Source: Chiridota heheva (lineage: Eukaryota > Echinodermata > Holothuroidea > Apodida > Chiridotidae). From it: a stretch of DNA of 64,000 nucleotides. The notes below the pieces were generated by a model. The model did no database searches. It was not told the DNA's origin and saw only the letters and a program-made list of their open reading frames with translations. The DNA lies in assembly GCA_020152595.1 (NCBI GenBank), contig JAIGNY010000573.1, positions 494,001 to 558,000 on the forward strand, read 5' to 3'. Positions 46,993 through 59,762 of this stretch are shown in pieces (the stretch's first letter is position 1; each line of letters starts with the position of its first letter). A program made the position numbers and the translations under genes.

Positions 46993-47835
46993 AGATGAGA
47001 GAGGTGAATTGGTGGAAGATGGTTGGGGTGACAAGATGAGATGAGAGAGGTGAAATGTGTGGAAGATGGTTGGGGTGACAAGATGAGATGAGAGAGGTGA
47101 AATGTGTAGAAGATGGTTGGGGTGACAAGATGAGATGAGAGAGGTGAAATGTGTGGAAGATGGTTGAGGTGGCAAGATGAGATGAGAGAGGTAAAATGTG
47201 TGGAAGATGGTTGGGGTGGCAAGATGAGATGAGAGAGGTGAAATGTGTGGAAGATGGTTGGGGTGGCAAGATGAGATGAGAGAGGTGAAATGTGTGGAAG
47301 ATGGTTGGGGTGGCAAGATGAGATGAGAGAGGTGAAATGTGTGGAAGATGGTTGGGGTAGCAAGATGAGATGAGAGAAGTGAAATGTGTGGAAGATGGTT
47401 GGGGTGGCAAGATGAGATGAGAGAGGTGAAATGTGGAAGATGGTTGGGGTGGCAAGATGAGATGAGAGAGGTGAAATGTGTGGAAGATGGTTGGGGTGGC
47501 AAGATGAGATGAGAGAGGTGAAACGTGGAAGATGGTTGGGGTAGCAAGATGAGATGAGAGAGGTGAAATGTGTGGAAGATGGTTGGGGTGGCAAGATGAG
47601 ATGAGAGAGGTGAAATGTGTGGAAGATGGTTGGGGTGGCAAGATGAGATGAGAGAGGTGAAATGTGTGGAAGATGGTTGGGGTAGCAAGATGAGATGAGA
47701 GAAGTGAAATGTGTGGAAGATGGTTGGGGTGGCAAGATGAGATGAGAGAGGTGAAATGTGTGGAAGATGGTTGGGGTGGCAAGATGAGATGAGAGAGGTG
47801 AAATGTGTGGAAGATGGTTGGGGTGGCAAGATGAG
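46993..47835. repeat. 47-bp minisatellite, about 18 copies
   Basis: Unit gatgagagaggtgaaatgtg tggaagatggttggggtggc aagatga, period 47. Two copies lack a GT pair (near 47430 and 47522). 47 is not a multiple of 3, and no unit carries a minus-strand stop, so all three minus frames stay open and each translates all three phases in turn (SSHLATPTIFHTFHLSHLIL). Confidence 0.97.
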
Positions 47836-48186
47836 AAATAAGGACTTCATGTACATTCAACTTTCTTGTTCATTCGTGTGCTTAACAATTTTCAAAATGG
47901 TCAGCTTTTGTAGTTCTCAGGCCTCTTGCACAGTTTGTTACTGAGTACCATATAGTCAAATGCAAAGTCTTGTGGTGGTATTAAATAACAAACTCAAATT
48001 AGGAAAAAATTGTATGCTCTACTTCATACAGCATTTATAAAATCACATTTTAAAGACTGTTATAATTGTGTCATGGGTCATTGCCAATCTACAGTACTAT
48101 GTGTCCAAAGTACTGTTCTTGAATACATACAATATCACAAATTCAAAGGATATTATTTATCAGAATTTACACTGCTGCAGGTTAGG

Positions 48187-48305
48187 AAAACTACCATGTC
48201 AAGAACATCAGTGAGACAACGTGTCGCACAAACCAAAATACTACCATGTCAAGAACATAAGTGAAACAACATGTCTGCACAAACCAAAATACTACCATGT
48301 CAAGA
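48187..48305. repeat. 52-bp tandem repeat, 2.3 copies
   Basis: actaccatgtcaagaacat... gacaac(g/a)tgtc...gcacaaaccaaaat repeated; the third copy is truncated at gtcaagaag. Confidence 0.85.
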
Positions 48306-48762
48306 AGTGGTTCAATTTCTATCAAGTCAACATCCTTATCAAAATATTTAACATAATGAACATACACAGCAGTACACCTGAATGATTGTGATTACTGGTT
48401 TCTACTCAAAGTAAATTTGCACTTTGATATCAGTTTCATGGAGAATGAATGATTAATTTTATGACAAACCCCAATGTGATTTCAGGTAATTTCAAGTGAT
48501 TACAGTACTTTATGAAGATTATAAGCTTGGTTGCTGATTGTTGAAATATGGGTTAACCTATGAACTTTCTATACAAAAAGTACACCAAATAATAAAAACA
48601 TCCTGAATACATTACATCTGGCATTCAGTTAGAAAAACCACAAGTACTGCCAATGTTTAGATAAAAGGCCTGAAAAGAATAATAATATACAGGACAAGAC
48701 AAAAACCATAGCAACAAAATGATCATAAGGAAAAGTTTCTGGATGAAATGCATCCAGTATTT

Positions 48763-49071
48763 ATGCACGACTCCTTTACACCCACGAACAAGGTGAGTCA
48801 TTGTGCCAAAGTGGGAGGACAAAACATGCACATTGACGTGCACCCCTCAGTCACTTAGGTGACTGACATTTTGTGTGAAATGACTTACCTCAAATCAATC
48901 ACCTCTGTACAAAGTCATAGGTCTGAAGTAAATTGATCAACCCCAGATCACTCTGGTGACTGACAATTTGGTACAATGACGCACATGTGAGTCACTATTT
49001 TATGTCAATGACTCACCTTTGACTGACATTTCCGTGGGTAGTAGGGTGAGTCATACAAATGACAAGTACAT
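48763..49071. mobile_element. MITE copy 3, decayed
   Basis: Colinear with 38673-39012 and 39158-39464 over most of its length (gtgagtcattgtgccaaagt, tgactgacaatttggtacaa), but with degraded ends. Confidence 0.7.
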
Positions 49072-51425
49072 AAAGCTAATCAAACATGAACAAAAAATTA
49101 AGAAAATTGTGAAGTATTTATTACATTATTATTACACCTGGTTTTGGGACATATTGTAATAAGAACAAAATTAAAGCTGAAAAGGCAACTTACAGTGAAA
49201 AATTTGATGACTTGTATGCCAACATAATTTAGATACCCGCATTTTCTCCTGAATATACTTATCAGATACACTACAAAGCTACATGTATTCCTGAAATCCT
49301 TCAAAATATGCAAATAAACTTAACAACTTCCTCTCAAAATCAGACTAGTACCTTACAAGACGTTTATATTGTTTACATGGTACCCATAAGTATTCTTGGG
49401 AGAGAAAACTCCGAGTCATCACAAACTCTCTAAGAGGAAAACAGTAATTCCCTGTGATTCTCAGAGGAAGTATCTATTGACATGATTATGACTGTCTGTA
49501 TCAAGCACACAGAGTGAATGGCTCTCTTCAAACAAGCACTATTGAGTTGGATTTCTGGATGATGAGTTTGGCACACAAGGAAAGTGGACTTAGGAAACCC
49601 TGGATATTAAAGTGCTTTTCAGATAAGAGCCTAGTCATCTCGGACCTCCCTGGTCAACACTGTGTGATAAACAGTTACTATACATGACAAGCTTACTGCT
49701 TAATCCACAATGAAATAGCTATATATATATTTTTTTTTTCCAAAAGGGAGGGACACAATAAATGTTCTGAATGGTCTATCCGTTTCCAATAATGTGATCT
49801 ACTCTTTTCAGAAATTTGATCTACTGTACACTACAGTATCATCAATGTCATGATATACAGTATCTAAGTTTCATATTTTCCACATTAATTTTTTTTTCAA
49901 ATGAATAATAGAGAAAAACGTAAGTAATGTTTTGGTAAATTCTGCTGCCAAATGCTAATAGATCGTTTTTTTGGCAACTATCTTATTTTCTGATATTTTT
50001 CAGGGGGAGATTTGCTAACAACTCCTTTAAAGCTATGAAACATCTAAATTCCCTCCCCCTTCCCCCCAAAACAGTTAAAAATACACTGTATATCCACTTC
50101 TACAGTAAGTAAATGAGTAAATGCTCTAATTTACATTAAGTTAGTACAAACATGTATCCAAGTGAATAGTTTCTATGTTCAGGCTACAAAATATTACCCC
50201 TATTACTGCTCCCTAATACAACGCAAGTGCCCCACAAATGCATATTGGGACTTTTTTTGCCTTTAATTACCATGTACGGCTTTCCACTCCCAAACCCCTT
50301 GCAACAATGTAGACCTGATCTGATTGTTAAAAGAGCATTCACAGCCAAAATAAATGGAAGTATTTTCTAGAGTCTCTAGGAATATTTGATTACGTTCTTG
50401 CATGTAATGATACTGACAAACTTTGATATGAATATTCAAATCAACCACCTTAATTATCTAATGAATGAATACCTAATTCATTTTTCAACAATCGAGAACT
50501 AAAATGAGACCTCTGTTATATCAAAATTCCCATGAATTAGTAAAAAAACTCCCTTACTTTTCGGCTGAGAGTTCCTTGAACAGAAATGGTAAAAACTTTC
50601 CAAGAATATTATCGAAACAAATCAAGCACGAAAAAAATGAGTGTTGTTGATTAGGTAAATTTCTGAACCTACATGAAAAAACAGAGTTACATCAAGATTA
50701 AATCCACCATCTTTTTCTTTCAATGAATCACCTTGAGGAATCCTTAAAGACCTATGTTCCAGCACATGTTTAAGTATAAGTGTCCAATCCTTCATTAGCA
50801 GAGTAAAACCAAAAAACTTTACAAAATCAGTCTACTATTTAAGCTTGTTATTTCCAATATACTCAAGAAAAGTAAACAATTTGTTATGCATGCTGACATT
50901 TGTATACTTTCCAGTCCCACACCCCTCACTGACATCTTGCAACAAATATATTGTGTTGAATTTCACACCTCACATTCTATACAAACAAACCCTCAAACCA
51001 TACAAGATAAAATGACAATGCTTGTATCCACATTACTGCTGATCTACCCAGTTACCATTTAAGAAATTTAGCTGTGTAAGGACATTTTTAAATATTTCAA
51101 TAAAAGCTTTTGATCTAAATAGAAATTAGAACCTCATGAGGACAAAAGGGATCTGATTAAGATGTAAAAAGCCAGTCAATTCCAAAGCAGTCTTTGTGCA
51201 GTCCTTGCAAGGTTCCAAACCTTTGATGCCTTTATGATCAATCACCAAAGCCTGTTCAAATCAGTTTATCTGGACAATCAGTTCTTTATGCCTGTCTCAA
51301 CAGGATTATTAAGGCTTGATGCACTTCTGTCAACACAATCCATTTGTACATCCATGGGAGGCAAGAAATTTCCCCTGATGACGGAGCAATGATCCAAACC
51401 TCAAGAAAATCAAATTGTTACCATT
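49072..51425. other. AT-rich stretch, no gene seen
   Basis: Unique sequence; no convincing exon or element termini. Confidence 0.35.
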
Positions 51426-51630
51426 CAGCCCTCCTAGGACCTAAGGACCCACAGGTAATCATCAGCCCTCCTAGGACCTAAGGACCCACAGGTCCTAGGA
51501 CCTAAGGACCCACAGGTAATCATCAGCCCTCCTAGGACCTAAGGACCCACAGGTAATCATCAGCCCTCCTAGGACCTAAGGACCCACAGGTAATCATCAG
51601 CCCTCCTAGGACCTAAGGACCCACAGGTAA
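51426..51630. repeat. 37-bp tandem repeat, ~5.5 copies
   Basis: Unit cagccctcctaggacctaag-gacccacaggtaatcat, with one shortened unit near 51493. Confidence 0.93.
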
Positions 51631-51929
51631 TTATATAGACCTCTGGTTCCATACATTGCAGATAATCATAATGGGGTCCATGGGGAGTGTCCTAATGGGG
51701 ATCATGGAAGGTGTTTCATGGGACAAATGGAAGTGTTCTGATAGAGATGTGGGTGCATGGGAGTGTCCTGATGGGGTCCATGGGAGATATCCTGATGGGG
51801 TGTGTGTGAGTCGTCTGATGGGGTTAAACAGAGATATCATATTGGGGTGCATAAAAATGTCTCAATGGCATTCAGAGGAAGAGGTCACAGAAATTATCCT
51901 GATGGAGTCACAGAAAATTTCCTGTTGAG

Positions 51930-52600
51930 TCGCATGTGGAAAATGTCCTGATGGGGTCTACAGGAGATGTCATGATGGGGTTCTAAGGAGATGTCATGAT
52001 GGGGTTCTAAGGAGATGTCATGATGGGATTCTAAGGAGATGTCATGATGGGGTCCACAGGAGATGTCATGATGGGGTCCACAGGAGATGTCATGATGGGG
52101 TTCTAAGGAGATGTCATGATGGGGTCCACAGGAGATGTCATGATGGGGTCCACAGGAGATGTCATGATGGGGTTCTAAGGATATGTCATGATGGGGTCCA
52201 CAGGAGATGTCATGATGGGGTCCACAGGAGATGTCATGATGGGGTCCACAGGGGATGTCATGATGGGGTTCTAAGGAGATGTCATGATGGGGTTCTATGG
52301 AGATGTCATGATGGGGTCCACAGGAGATGTCATGATGGGGTCCACAGGAGATGTCATGATGGGGTCCACAGGAGATGTCATGATGGGGTCCACAGGAGAT
52401 GTCATGATGGGGTCCACAGGAGATTTCATGATGGGGTCCACAGGAGATGTCATGATGGGGTTCTAAGGAGATGTCATGATGGGGTTCTAAGGAGATGTCA
52501 TGATGGGGTTCTAAGGAGATGTCATGATGGGGTCCACAGGAAATGTCATGATGGGGTTCTAAGGAAATGTCATGATGGGGTTCTAAGGAGATGGCCCAGT
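51930..52600. repeat. 24-bp minisatellite, ~27 copies
   Basis: Two interleaved unit types, gatggggtccacaggagatg tcat and gatggggttctaaggagatg tcat, in a mixed order. A more degenerate copy region extends left to about 51660. The minus strand is open as an 8-residue repeat (EPHHDISL / GPHHDISC) because 24 is a multiple of 3. Confidence 0.96.
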
Positions 52601-53267
52601 AAAGTCCATGGGATATGAGCCACACAATGTAGGGTATATTGACACTATTCTGTATCTTTGAATATCACATCAGGTAATACCTATACTGTACTGGAACTAG
52701 AAAGAAAAAAAACCTACTTCCTGCTATTGTCTGTAAGTGAAAAGGATTTGGGATGTGGTGAATGAAATACCTATATCATTTTGTGATGCAGAGGAAATTT
52801 TCACTTTGCAGTACTGCTGCTCTATATGTTACATTACCACAAGTGGAGTGTTGAAACATACGTTTTTTATGACTTTTTTTTTTTTAATTACACCACCAAA
52901 AGTTGAAATTGTATCAGCAACCATTTATTACTCCATATACAGTACTGTTGACAAACAATCACAAAAACACAGAAAAGTCAATTAGTCTTTCTTTAATGGA
53001 TTTCAATGTGACTTTCTGATGGGGCTATTCCTAATTTTTCAGTCATTCAATTTCAACATTTACCTTCATGACAGGGTTGGAAAATCACTTGCCTGCATGA
53101 AACTCACCTCCCCAAAAATAGTTGTGGCAAGTAGAAATATTATAATATACTAGAATAAAACATTGTTGTACTTATAACACTTTTAAGCAAACAGTACACC
53201 ATACTAATATAACAACATTATACACAACACAAAAAACTGTGTTCTGTTTCAAAGTTTTTAGCCTTAC

Positions 53268-53371
53268 CTTAAGTACAGCTCTCATCAAATTCAGCCTCCT
53301 GGAACTTCTGAGTGGCAAATCTTCAAGGTGTTCACAAATTCCATCTTTAATTATAGAATGTAGCTGAGCGC
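53268..53371 (-). CDS. Orphan coding exon, gene unidentified
   Basis: The minus strand has an excellent pyrimidine-rich acceptor (ctttttctttctttttcatt taatag) and a consensus donor (CTTAAG|gtaagg). The exon is 104 nt, starts two bases into a codon and ends in phase 0. It encodes AQLHSIIKDGICEHLEDLPL then RSSRRLNLMRAVLK, a non-repetitive, helix-like peptide I do not recognise. It is on the SPECC1L strand about 15 kb upstream, so it could be an alternative 5' exon of that gene. However, joining to the acceptor near 38031 would hit stops immediately. A separate minus-strand gene is equally possible. Confidence 0.6.
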
Positions 53372-55342
53372 CTATTAAATGAAAAAGAAAGAAAAAGGTA
53401 AAGCAGATAAGAACAACAATGCAAACCATGTCAATGAAGGATGTACAAACACATTCTTGCTTCAACCAAAATATTGAAATAAACATTAATATTCACTATT
53501 TCTGTAACAGCTATTAAAGAACTGTAAGGTCACAAATTCTTTTTAAAAGTTGCTCAAAGCAAATATTGTATACAGTAGCTTCATTGAAACTTTTAAAATG
53601 ATTTGATCTTCTCAACAAAAACAGTGCAAGAGATGAACAAACTTTACAGTAATTCTAAAGCCAGAAATACCCACAGTATAAAGAAAAGACTAACAGAAGC
53701 AGACTTAAGAAGAAAAACGCCATTTGAAATGATGTTACCATCAGGTGATAAGCTTTGAAGTTGCCATACGTTTGTATTAATAAGACAGGAGAAAGAGTCT
53801 TACTTTCTACAAGTGATATCTAAACATTTCTTGAAGTATCTTAATGAAGATAATTTCATTGAAATTATCTTAATTGATGGAAACGTTGAAAAGTTTCTTC
53901 ACATAATTTTACTTTTCTATGTCAGACTCAGTACTCTTTAATCCACAAATTCTTGAGAAACAGGAAATATGAGTCTGATATTTCACTTCATAGTCATTGA
54001 TACCAAAATCTAGTATGTTCAATTAGAATATCCCAACATTGCAATAAAATTGATCAAACTTTTCTTTCATTCTCACTTTGTTCCTTTTATTGTCCTCTAT
54101 CATAAACGATTTAACAAGCATAAACAGTTATCCTTCAACAAAACAAATTGTCCTCAACCACAATGATTAAAGGCCAGATATCGTGTTACCAATCAATAAC
54201 CGCTGCGGAAGTGACTAGCACACATACATACACGTGCACAATGCAACAGTACGTACTTAATTAGAAATGATCCACAACCGGATGTGATGTGAAATATATA
54301 AACATCGCAATTTTGCTTATTTTACTGAAAGAGTGTCCATCTTTTACATTTTAAACCACTTGTCCTTCAACAAAAATGCCAAGGTAACTCTGCAGAAAAA
54401 TATAATATCCACAATGAAGCTAATGTACATGTACACTGTAATACCTAAGGAAGGTAGGCTACAATATAAAATAAGATCAGCTTTCTTTCAAGGACTATGC
54501 ACATTCTTCTTCAGAACAAATAAGCCAACTAAAGAGTGCAGAAGAACCTCTTGAAATCTCTCAAACACAATGCTCCAGTGACTGCACCTACAGGCCTACC
54601 ACCCAAAATGTACAGATTTTACTTGAGATGGTGGATTACAATTTCCTTGAAATGATGAAGTAAATACTAAATACTTCTTAAGAATTTGAAGATAGAAAAC
54701 CAGTCACAGACAGAAGTTATAAATTATTTCAAAGAAACCAAATTAACTGTATCTTCTGAATAACAACCAATGTTTAATAATATATTATGAATGGAACTAA
54801 TTGTTTATGAATTATAGTTTTCATTGTATACTGAAAAAGGATTTGTCCAATTAAGGCTAGGTAAGGGGAGTGATTGATAGAAGAGGGCATACAGATTACA
54901 AAAATATGTTAGTTACATACCAAACCCTTAAATCTAACTGAGGTCACAAAGTAATTCAAAGCTGGAATAAACAGTTTAGGTAACTCTAACCATGGGGCTC
55001 CATGCTCTAACTGAAATGAGTAATACAATGACTTATCTTGGATTCATTGATCCAAAAATGCATTTCTTACACCTATTCTTTTGATGGCTTGTTAAAATAT
55101 CTTGCATGCTAAAATTCTCAAATTCATGGAAATTAAAGTAATTGGGCAATTTGATACTAAAAAAATTGAAAAAAAAGTTCTACATGTTAACACAATACGG
55201 GGGAACTTTCAATACAGAAATGCAAAACAACCCTCATGATGTTGCCTTACAAGTTTTCAAGCAACTTTTTCTACATAAATTATCATAATTTGTCCTTGAT
55301 TTTGTATTGGAGGGCAGCATGTATATCTGACATAAACAAAGC

Positions 55343-55530
55343 TACAATCCTGGCCAAAAGTGTTGGGACAAAAAACAAAAAAATTTAACCGGCATTCCCC
55401 CCCCCCCTACCTCCCCTCCCCCATTCAATGTTGTGTATTTTGCAAAAAAAATGGCACAATGCAACTTTCAACATTGATCGAAGGGAGTGGGGATTTATCC
55501 TAACTACTTTTGGCCACAATTGTCTGAGCG
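55343..55530. mobile_element. Small MITE with TGGCCAAAAGT ends
   Basis: Left end tacaatcctggccaaaagtg, right end reading actacttttggccacaattg tctga, forming inverted repeats. A related copy begins gctcagacaattgtggccaa at about 57008, with the shared internal cgactttcaacattgatcga segment. Confidence 0.65.
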
Positions 55531-57004
55531 TCTGATGTGATAATAAAGTAATGGGAATTCATAGTTACAGAGGACAAACTCTTGACATCATTCAGAATGA
55601 GGTGTGTATCATATGAAATACAGTAGGAGGGGGCATCTAATATGATACACATATACGTACTACTTCAGTGAGCCCTTCGTTTAATAATTGAGAGCATTAT
55701 GTTGAAATAAAATCAATAATGAAGAAATGAGTTGTATGGCAGTTGTTGTCAATTTTGAATGTTAAGAGTTGAAGACATGTTGACGACAGTGAGTACCATT
55801 TTAGAAACACCCACAAATGTTGGCATAAGTGTGCCACTTTTGGCTACTCCCCGAGCAAGTGATGAAATATGAGACCAATAACATTATAATAAATGTGGAT
55901 TCAATCAATTCTGGAAATAATCAGCACAATTATCCGATTACTGTAGTGGCACTCGCAACGTGGTTTTTGCACTACAGCAAAGTTGAAGCAATCGATTTGC
56001 AATAAATCCTGTCGTTTTCTCTTATTTTTTTACTTTAAAAAAATCTTTTGAACTCTCATGAGAAACTTTCATTTGATTGATAAATATATACTATCTACAT
56101 CTCCCTAAAGAATCTTATTTAATGTAATTTCATGATAGTTCTCAAGAAACCAATGGTTTGCACTATTTATGTCGTAAAGTTTAATCTATAGGTGGCTCTT
56201 TCTCTATTATTTGCTGCAAACCGTGAGATACGAGCTGTTTGCTTAGGCATATGCCGCACACCGTCAAAGGGGGTGTACTTTGCATAGCATACCCTTGGTG
56301 AATTGATGTTTTTATATGCAAATGACTTTCAAATTATCATGTAATATGTTCTTTCATGATGGTACATTCATTCTAATTCAGAATGTGTGACAAACTTAAA
56401 GAAATATGCAAATATCCTAAGAAAAGGATCCAAAAATTTCTCATGTAATTGAAATTAATGCAAATTAATTTTGAATCCCGCAGTTATTTTGTCAATGGTG
56501 GAAATTCGGTGCCCGAGCTGTCTATCTGGCATTTGATATTCAAGTTGATATACAGAATGCTTCCACTAGGCAGTTATCATTTACGCCAACCCTACCCCCC
56601 CTCTCCTTTACCGCAAGTGCATAAGTTGACATAATTCACTATACAAAACTGCTCATTTGCGCATGTTTTTTATTGAAATGCTGATCATCACATCCTACCT
56701 TTCATTTTGACTTACGCCACACACCCCTCCCTCCTCCCCACTCAGATAAATGATTTAAAAAATGCTTTTGAATATACATGAGAATAAAATGTTATTTTTC
56801 ATCTACGGTATAATTCCTTTAAAAATATTCAGATATAAAGTTCAGACTATATTCTCCACTAATCATATTCTGCAATCCCATCACTGCCTCAGCTCAATTT
56901 TACACAACCCACAACATGGAAACTGTTCCCTGTTGACATTTAACTCTTAACTATTATTTTCCTTAATCCTAATTTATCCTTATTACTCACATACACTTTG
57001 TACA

Positions 57005-57150
57005 GGTGCTCAGACAATTGTGGCCAAAAGTGTTGGGACAGCTAAAAAAAATTATCTGGCATTTTCCCCAACCTCCCCACCCAATTCAATATTGTTCACT
57101 TTGCAAAACACATGGTAAAATGCGACTTTCAACATTGATCGAGGTCATGA
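57005..57150. mobile_element. Second copy of TGGCCAAAAGT MITE, one end
   Basis: Shares end and interior (ggccaaaagtgttgggaca, tttcaacattgatcga) with 55343-55530; the opposite end is not recognisable. Confidence 0.6.
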
Positions 57151-58498
57151 TTGTAGGGATATCAAACTAGAATTTTAAATATTTTCTTATTTTTAGAGTT
57201 TTATCCTTGTTTTATCCTTGTAAAGGACTCTACAGATTTGTAAGAAAGTGACATTCTTGTAAAGTCTGATAAAATATTATTTTTTCAATATAGCATTTTC
57301 AAGTCTAAATAACAACTCCCTGGTCTGATTAAACTGAAATATTTTTGACATGTGCAAAATATGCGATGTACAATATGAAAGGGAAGACAAGGTCCAGATT
57401 GTCTACAGTGCACGATTCTTTACATACATTTCTTTCCTTAATTTCAGTTTTTTTAAATAAGGAAATTATCTACTGTTAATTCTCCAAATCTTGATTTGGG
57501 ATACACTTAACGCCTACATTTTGTTTAAGAATTACCCTTTCCTTAATGCAATTGTGATATGGACAGTACATGATTAAACAAGGATTCTTAAATCCTTTCC
57601 TTTTGAATCTGACATGTAACCTAATAACATGAGATAATAAGAGAGGTACAGTATGTCAATTATATATCACACATTAGCATTAACATTTGCATATCATTAT
57701 CTGAAAGGTAACACATGTGTAACATACAATCAGAGGGAGAAATCCCGCATGGTTCCGATGCTAACTTTGGATTAGAAGCATTTTGTTTTTATCATATATC
57801 TTCAAATGTTTGTTCTTACACGTCTAGTTTATTTATTATACTGAAACATGTAATTTGTGTATATTTGTTGTTTGTTTAAGTGTTATGGTTTTTGCCTTAA
57901 CCCTTACTCTCCCAGCGTCACGGTGACCGTGACGCTTCAATCCCTTTTCCAAAAAAACATTTGAGTACCTTCCCAAAATCCCATAGAGCTGCAAAAAAGT
58001 TCATTTAAACCAGATTGAATAGATCTGTCATAATATGGTTATTTTGTTGGGGGGTTAGATTAAAAAAAATTAAGTAAAATCGTTACAAAAAAGTGCATTT
58101 TTAAAAAAAACGTTTAAAAAAAGAAGAAGAAGATTACGACGAATGTCATACATGAATATTTTTCTATTTTTTTTTTTCAGGTAAAGTATAAAGATAGTTT
58201 GAATTGTTGGTTGCTACACGATTTTTACTTGAACTTGGTCAATGTTTGTGTTTTTTTGAAGAAAATATGCCAAAATTTGTGATTTTGGGCCATTTTGACT
58301 TTTTTTTATCAAAAAAATCATAAAAACCGGCCCAAATATTGTATTGGAATTTTTAAAATCTCTAAGGGTAGAGGAGAAATAGATCATTCAAACGAACTAT
58401 TACAATAACAGATGCACCCCCTCTACTTGCCTAAAAGGTCTCTGATGATGACGTCAATTCACGTCTTTTTTTTTTCTTCGCACATTCGATACAACAAA

Positions 58499-58681
58499 AT
58501 GGCGAGATACAACGTTGAACGTGCCTTCCGACTTCTATGTTTTCTTAAGAATAATGATGATTCAGAGGGGTCGGAAGGTACTTCTGATGAAGGAGATGTA
58601 CCAGAACTCGACCAGATTGAGGAAGAGGAGAATATAGAGCCTGCTGAGATGGATAGCAATCTGTTCCAAATTACGGAGTTG
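58499..58681 (+). pseudogene. piggyBac transposase-like N-terminal exon
   Basis: The ATG follows a run of Ts. The exon opens MARYNVERAFRLLCFLKNND, then an acidic stretch (SEGSEGTSDEGDVPELDQIE), and ends ITEL|gtgagt. A short helix followed by an acidic segment is typical of piggyBac transposase N-termini. That role is inferred from the element and the composition, not from a direct match. Confidence 0.6.
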
Positions 58682-59313
58682 GTGAGTGTTTTCTTCCAAA
58701 AATAGCGAAAGTACTACATTGTAAATGTGTAGTAATAAAATAAGGCTTATAGAATTCTAATGATAAATTAGCGGGGATTTTTTGCTTGTTACGATAAACA
58801 AGTAAAAGGGACACTAAAATCACATATAAAGAAAAGGATTAAGGTCCTTTCTATAATAGCCCGGATGAAACAAATGAAAGCTGAACCCCAATAATGACAT
58901 TTCTAAATGGACTGAAATATATGTATTTCCCAATGGCAAAATTGTAAATTTAGGCCTACTGAAATATGTGTATTCCCAATTTCACAAAATCCAAGTTCCA
59001 TTATTTCAGGGGCCGAAATCATAATTTTATGGGGGAAAGTGGAGTAGGGGTCCCATGTTAGGGCAAAATACACATGTTGGGGGTGCCCCAGGCCCATTTA
59101 GAGGAAAATGCTTGTACATAGGCCTAGTACCGGTACATTATTTTCATGCCCCATTTTTTGGGACCATGATCCTTTTCCCCTCCCCCTGGCTATGCCACTG
59201 TTGTGATGATGACTAGATCGATAAAACACACATTTTGGACCCCTGTATGTACCCCCGGGCTTCCCAGCTGTAAAAGTCTGTCCCCACGGTTACCACAAAA
59301 TTGTGGGGCAGGT

Positions 59314-59471
59314 TAGAAACCACAATAACATGTTATGCGATAAGATGTTATGCGTATGCTTGAAGAGGACGAGCCGCCCGCTACTAGAAACCACAATAAC
59401 ATGTTATGCGATAACATGTTATGCGATAACATGTTATGCGTATGCTTGAAGAGGACGAGCCGCCCGCTACT
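59314..59471. repeat. 71-bp duplication with 15-bp palindromic repeat
   Basis: 59314-59384 repeats as 59385-59470 (tagaaaccacaataacatgt ... gccgcccgctac). The second copy has gained one extra 15-bp unit ataacatgttatgcg, whose first 12 bases are a perfect palindrome. Confidence 0.9.
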
Positions 59472-59762
59472 CCCCAACCCAAGAGGAAGAGGGACAGACC
59501 GTTGAAGATGAGCCCAGGCCCCTTTTCCAGGCCTTCCTCTGCAGTCTCGCCACCATCACCACTCAAAGAAAATCCGACTGCAGCGGAACAAGCTGCCTTC
59601 AAAACCAGGGAGGAAGAGCGGAACGCTCGGCTGCAGGAGATACAACGGTCGAAGGTCATCCCTGCAGCCGATAAAGACTATCATCTGTGGGAAGTACTGG
59701 TGGAGAGTGACCGGGATCGACACGAGGTCTTCGGTAACTGGTTATGGGAAGACCAAACTAAA
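59430..59762 (+). pseudogene. Second transposon exon, unrecognised
   Basis: GC-rich open segment: acidic start (LEEDEPPATPQP), basic KRKRDRPLK, Pro/Ser-rich linker, charged helix, then HLWEVLVESDRDRHEVFGNW and LWEDQTK|gtaagt. The 5' boundary is unclear because an in-frame TAA at 59427 and a local duplication precede it. No family recognised. It may be a transposase N-terminal linker or a second element-encoded protein. Confidence 0.5.

Larger units (their letters stand above)
53500..57896. other. AT-rich spacer with small MITEs
   Basis: No recognised genes. Two copies of an element sharing CAGACAATTGTGGCCAAAAG are at about 55343-55530 (with both ends) and 57005-57150 (one end). Confidence 0.4.

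Noticed and set aside
46993-47835. CRISPR-like array
   Set aside because: Units are contiguous with no unique spacers, and the context is eukaryotic.
46937-47860. Three minus-strand ORFs of 261-307 codons
   Set aside because: All are translations of the 47-bp minisatellite; no splice sites, start context or homology.
51894-52625. Minus-strand ORF of 243 codons with 8-residue repeats
   Set aside because: Pure translation of a 24-bp minisatellite with no other coding evidence.
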